64,000 bases of DNA from Actinomycetes bacterium (GTDB lineage Bacteria; Actinomycetota; Acidimicrobiia; Acidimicrobiales; Palsa-688): contig JAKCDU010000008.1 of NCBI GenBank assembly GCA_021838445.1, positions 20,108 through 84,107 of the forward strand. The letters are read 5' to 3'. Numbering within the stretch: the stretch's first letter is position 1; each line of letters begins with the position of its first letter. Positions 60,049 to 64,000 of the stretch are shown here, one piece after another. The notes beneath the pieces are model-generated. The model had not been told where the DNA came from. It worked only from the letters and a program-made list of their open reading frames with translations, and ran no database searches. Both the position numbers and the translations under genes were made by a program.

Positions 60049-60175
60049 CGACGATTCGGCAGCCACGCTCGGATTATCGGCGGGGCCGGGCCCCACCTGA
60101 ACATGATCGACGCCCCGCTGCCCTGGGCCGAAAGGGTCGGTTGGCGCATCACGGGAAAGTCGCCGCCTCGCGTGC

Positions 60176-60204
60176 GTCAACCCGACGAGCAACCCTGTCG
60201 ATAG
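60176..60204 (+). promoter_or_regulatory. Possible flagellar-sigma (FliA/SigD-like) promoter
   Basis: GTCAA (60176-60180) - 16 bp - GTCGATAG (60197-60204), similar to TAAA-N15-GCCGATAA; 40 bp upstream of the MCP start. Confidence 0.35.
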
Positions 60205-60244
60205 CTGACCGCAGGCCCATCCGATGCGACCAGAGCAGGAATCC

Positions 60245-62053
60245 ATGAGTCAGACAGGCGGACCAAAGGTGATGTCGATTTCCCGACGCATCCTCATTGG
60301 CTTCGGTGCCCTGCTCGCAGTGTCGGTCTGCACCTCAGGCGTGGTGTACGTGCTCTCGCATCAGGCCAAGTCCGACACGGTCCACTACGAGCAGCGCGTC
60401 TCGGCCTATCACAGCGCGGTGCAGAACCTGAAGACGGACTTCTACAACTACGACGATCAGATGAACATGTACGTCGCGGTGCTCGTGGGCGACCCTGGTC
60501 AGGCCAGCCTGTCCGAATCGACCTACCAGCAGGCGTTCACCGCCCGCCAGACTCTGTCTGGCGACCTGGTGGCGGCGCGGCGGCTCGCTCCGTCGCCGCA
60601 GGCCCAGGCGACGCTGACCAGGATCGCCGCCGACGTGGCCAGCTACAACGGGTTCAGCGACCAGACCCGCGCCGCTGCCGGGCGCGGGGCCGCCGCCGAG
60701 GCCCTTCGCATCCAGACCGTCGGCAACCTGCAGCCGTCGAACGACCTCATGGCGGCCCTGCAGCAGGCCGAGAGTCAGTCCTCGGTCCTGGCTTCGCAGG
60801 CGCTCAACCAGGTGAGATCCCAGCAGTCGATCGTCGAGTGGCTGGCGCTCATCGCCATAGCTCTCACCGTCACCATGATCGCCGCGCTCGGTGCCCTGAT
60901 GCTGGTCTTCGTCTTCCGACCCCTGCTGGTGCTGCGCGAAGGGATCCGCCGGGCCGCCTCCCCCGAAAGGGACCGGGGGGACCGTCTGACCGTCGAACGT
61001 CACGACGAGATCGGCCTCGTGGCCGAAGCCTTCAACCAGTTGCTGGCCTCTCTGGAGGTACGCGAGGAGGAGGTGGCGCGGGTACAGGTTGAGAGCGAAC
61101 AGTTCCTGAAGGATCGCTTCGCCGGCCAGCAGGAGATGCAGCGGGCGCTGAGGCGCCGGGCCCAGGAGATGATCGACGACACCGCCCAGACCGTGTCCCG
61201 GGAGCTCGGCGAGGTCCTGCAGCAGATGGCCGCGGTACGAGATACGACCGGCACGATCGATCGCCAGGTGAGCATGGTGGACGACCTGACCCATGGCGCG
61301 GTCCGCCGGGCCGCCCAGATGAACGAGGTGCTGGCCACCTTCGACGACAGCCTCAACCGGGTGTCGGCCATGACCAAGCTGATCGCCGACGTATCCAACC
61401 AGACCCGCCTGCTGGCCCTGAACGCCACTATCGAAGCGGCCCGGGCGGGCGAAGCCGGGCACGGATTCACAGTCGTGGCCAACGAGGTGAAGGAACTGGC
61501 GGCGGCCACGTCGGCCTCGAACGATCAGATCAGTGCCACCGTTTCCACCCTCTCCGCGGACGCCCGCAACATCGTCGAGGCCATCGCCGCGGTCAGCTCG
61601 AGCATCTCGGGCGTCAACGACTCGACTGCTGCGCTGTCGGAGATCGCCGCCAATCAGTTGGACCGGGTCAGCCAACTCGACCGTGTGCTCGCCGATACCC
61701 GCGACCGGCTCATGAACATGACCAGCCTCACCGAGAAGCTGGAACGGCGGGTACACGAGCGGACCGCGTTCGTGGCCCCAGCTGCCATCGTCACCACGAA
61801 CAGTCGGATCCGAGCCGAGATGCGGAACATCTCGGAAGGAGGCATGACGCTGGTCGTGCCGGGCGGGGAGGAAGTTCCCGAGGACGGCGCGGTGGTCGAA
61901 TTCGAGCTGCTCGACCGCCGTTACACCGAGGAGTTCCACCTCGTGCGCCGTTCAGGCAACGAGTGCGGCCTCCAGTTCGTCATGGCCGGAGTCGAATTGA
62001 CCTGCGCAATCAGATCGTTGCTGGAAGCGAGCTCGGAGCTCGTCGGCGTCTGA
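60245..62053 (+). CDS. Methyl-accepting chemotaxis protein with C-terminal PilZ domain
   Basis: Two TM segments, HAMP region, signalling tip [41 protein letters not shown], then PilZ motifs RVHER and RNISEGGM. Confidence 0.9.
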   Translation: MSQTGGPKVMSISRRILIGFGALLAVSVCTSGVVYVLSHQAKSDTVHYEQRVSAYHSAVQNLKTDFYNYDDQMNMYVAVLVGDPGQASLSESTYQQAFTARQTLSGDLVAARRLAPSPQAQATLTRIAADVASYNGFSDQTRAAAGRGAAAEALRIQTVGNLQPSNDLMAALQQAESQSSVLASQALNQVRSQQSIVEWLALIAIALTVTMIAALGALMLVFVFRPLLVLREGIRRAASPERDRGDRLTVERHDEIGLVAEAFNQLLASLEVREEEVARVQVESEQFLKDRFAGQQEMQRALRRRAQEMIDDTAQTVSRELGEVLQQMAAVRDTTGTIDRQVSMVDDLTHGAVRRAAQMNEVLATFDDSLNRVSAMTKLIADVSNQTRLLALNATIEAARAGEAGHGFTVVANEVKELAAATSASNDQISATVSTLSADARNIVEAIAAVSSSISGVNDSTAALSEIAANQLDRVSQLDRVLADTRDRLMNMTSLTEKLERRVHERTAFVAPAAIVTTNSRIRAEMRNISEGGMTLVVPGGEEVPEDGAVVEFELLDRRYTEEFHLVRRSGNECGLQFVMAGVELTCAIRSLLEASSELVGV

Positions 62054-62079
62054 GCCGCCCCGGTCGGCGTCCGAGGCGC

Positions 62080-63354
62080 CTAGATGGGCCCTCCGAGGCG
62101 GAAGAGGTGCTCCCCGGCGTCTTGGACCACGAGGGTGCCGGGCCGGTCGGCCCAGCCGCGGACGTCGACAGTGGCGGGGTCCAGATAGTCGAGGTTGGCC
62201 GCTCTGACCACCTCTTCGGGGATTGCGGTGGCCAGAGTCACCGTGACCCTGCTGCGCTCACCGGTTCGGGGGTCGTAGGTGCCTGACCCCTTCAGGTGGG
62301 TGCTGTGGGCCAGATCTCCCCAGTGGTGACCCTTGTAGGCGTCCCAGTTGTAGAGGAAGTAGTCGCGGCAGTGATACCCGATCCTGGCGATATCGGGGTG
62401 GGTGACGCTCAGCTCCGATATGTGGGGCGCGTATATGACGACCTGCCCGCCGTCGGCCACGACCGGCTCCACCTTGTAGAAGCCCTTGGCTCCGGTCCAC
62501 ATGTCGTCGTAGCGCTCCGACAGGATCGACAGCACCCGCAGCACCGGTCGCTCCAGATAGGTCACATGTACCCTCGAAGACGTCTCCACGGCCGAGGCCC
62601 AGGCCTCCTCGGGCGCCCCGAAAGACATGGACTGCAGCCCGCCGGCCCGCCCCGTGACCAGGCAGAGGGCCAGTCTGCGGCCGGGGAGGCACCCGGCGGC
62701 TTCGTCGATGAGCGCTCTGACCGGGGTCGTTCCCGGCCGACCGATTAGCTCCGCGCTGGTCAGCAGGGCACCGAGCCAATGGGTGACATCGACCAGCTGG
62801 CGCCCGGATACTCCGGGGAACAGGTACTTGTTGCCCCCGGAGTAGCCGACCACTTCGTGGGGCAGCACCGGCCCGACGATCAACGTCACGTCGTGGTCGA
62901 TGACGGCCCGGTTGATCTCGACCGGCACCTCCTGGTCGATGAGCCCGCCCGACAGCTCCCTTACCCGCGCGGCCGGTATCGAACCGACGGTGGTCAGCTG
63001 CTCCGGGCGCCACCACTCGTGGTTGGTGACCGTCGCCCGCGGGAGGGTCTCCCCGAGCGACGCCCCTCCGGCGAGGTGAGCGCTCAGTTCCTGGTCGGTC
63101 ATCGGTCGGTGGGTTCCGAGCGCCACCAGGATGGTCAGGCGCGTGACCCGGTCGCCGACCGACCGGTGTAGGGCCGCGAGGAGCGGGGGGAGCGGACAAC
63201 TGCGCGTCGCGTCGGGCACCAGCACGCAGAGGCTGCGCCCGTCGAGCGGCTCGGAGCCGAGACACTCCTCGATGAAACGTTCTGTGGCCCGCTCGGACAG
63301 GAGCTCTCCGTCACCTCCGATCCGACGGACGTCAGAACCGACTGAATGGACCAT
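62080..63354 (-). CDS. LarA (DUF2088)-family protein, putative Ni-pincer racemase/epimerase
   Basis: LCVLVPDATRSCPLPPLL ... TILVALGTHRPMTDQEL ... GPVLPHEVVGYSGGNKYLFPGVSGRQLVDVTHWLGAL; ATG at 63354. Confidence 0.85.
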   Translation of the reverse strand: MVHSVGSDVRRIGGDGELLSERATERFIEECLGSEPLDGRSLCVLVPDATRSCPLPPLLAALHRSVGDRVTRLTILVALGTHRPMTDQELSAHLAGGASLGETLPRATVTNHEWWRPEQLTTVGSIPAARVRELSGGLIDQEVPVEINRAVIDHDVTLIVGPVLPHEVVGYSGGNKYLFPGVSGRQLVDVTHWLGALLTSAELIGRPGTTPVRALIDEAAGCLPGRRLALCLVTGRAGGLQSMSFGAPEEAWASAVETSSRVHVTYLERPVLRVLSILSERYDDMWTGAKGFYKVEPVVADGGQVVIYAPHISELSVTHPDIARIGYHCRDYFLYNWDAYKGHHWGDLAHSTHLKGSGTYDPRTGERSRVTVTLATAIPEEVVRAANLDYLDPATVDVRGWADRPGTLVVQDAGEHLFRLGGPI

Positions 63355-63425
63355 CCACGCTCCGGGGCCTGGGCGAGGTGCCAGCCGGGCTTGGCTCCCC
63401 AGGCACCACGAACCAGTATAGGAAG

Positions 63426-64000
63426 GTGGACCTGCCCCGACCGTCTCTCGCGCTCGATCCAGACCGCCTTCTGCCCGCTTCCCCGGAGGTGCGCGGTATC
63501 GCCCGGGGCCTGTACGACGCGGTGAGGGAGTTGCCCATCTTGTCGCCCCATGGGCATGTCGATCCGACATTGCTGCTCGAGGACCGACCCTTCCGCGATC
63601 CGGCGTCGCTGTTCATTGCACCCGACCACTATGTGACCAGGCTGCTGCACGCCGACGGGGTCGATCTGGATGAACTGGGCGTGGGCCGGGGGGCCGCGAT
63701 GACCGAGGCCGAGGCTCGGCGCGCCTGGTGGCACCTGTGCTCGAGATGGCACCTGTTCCGGGGTACGCCCGTACGTACCTGGCTCGAGCACGAGCTCGTC
63801 ACCATCTTTGACGTGGAAGTGCGACCGTCGGCCGCTACCGCGGACCACGTGTACGACCACGTCGCGCAACGGCTGGCCCGGGACGACTACCGTCCACGGG
63901 CGCTCTACCAGCGCTTCGGCATCGACGTGCTGACCATCACAGCCGACCCTGCCGACGATCTGGCCGCCTTCGAAGGCCTGGAGCGGGACCCCACCTGGAC
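63426..64000 (+). CDS. uxaC: Glucuronate (uronate) isomerase, truncated by window edge
   Basis: GTG at 63426, open to the end: GIARGLYDAVRELPILSPHGHVDPTLLLEDRPFRDPASLFIAPDHYVTRLLHADGVDLDELGVG ... FRGTPVRTWLEHELVTIFDVE. Absent from ORF track because it lacks an in-window stop. Confidence 0.9.
   Translation, partial: MDLPRPSLALDPDRLLPASPEVRGIARGLYDAVRELPILSPHGHVDPTLLLEDRPFRDPASLFIAPDHYVTRLLHADGVDLDELGVGRGAAMTEAEARRAWWHLCSRWHLFRGTPVRTWLEHELVTIFDVEVRPSAATADHVYDHVAQRLARDDYRPRALYQRFGIDVLTITADPADDLAAFEGLERDPTW

Overview
High-GC actinobacterial chromosomal segment, about 64 kb. The housekeeping synteny (purA-D-C-S-Q-L-F-M-bldC, dnaK-grpE-dnaJ-hspR-clpB, amt-glnK-glnD) and a GDA-FYGSMGG-type repeat protein suggest an Acidimicrobiia-like lineage; that placement is inference. 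I see no rRNA, tRNA, CRISPR array or transposase. Most of the window is core metabolism: glyoxylate shunt with a RamB-like regulator, purine biosynthesis, heat-shock operon, nitrogen assimilation, fatty-acid and CoA metabolism, and c-di-GMP signalling. The most interesting items are non-coding or architectural: (i) a cobalamin-riboswitch-like leader on the minus strand upstream of a secreted alpha/alpha-barrel (prenyltransferase/intrinsic-factor-like) protein that continues into identical 126-bp repeats at the left edge and is absent from the ORF track; (ii) a 6C-type small RNA with its own promoter; (iii) a CstR-like regulator with palindromic operators next to an MMPL exporter; (iv) a four-box GlnR-like operator before amt; (v) a chemoreceptor-PilZ fusion next to a GAF/degenerate-GGDEF protein that retains its I-site; (vi) a LarA-family protein divergent from uronate isomerase; (vii) a 26-bp tandem repeat that spans the bldC stop codon. 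All calls come from reading the sequence; no database search was run.
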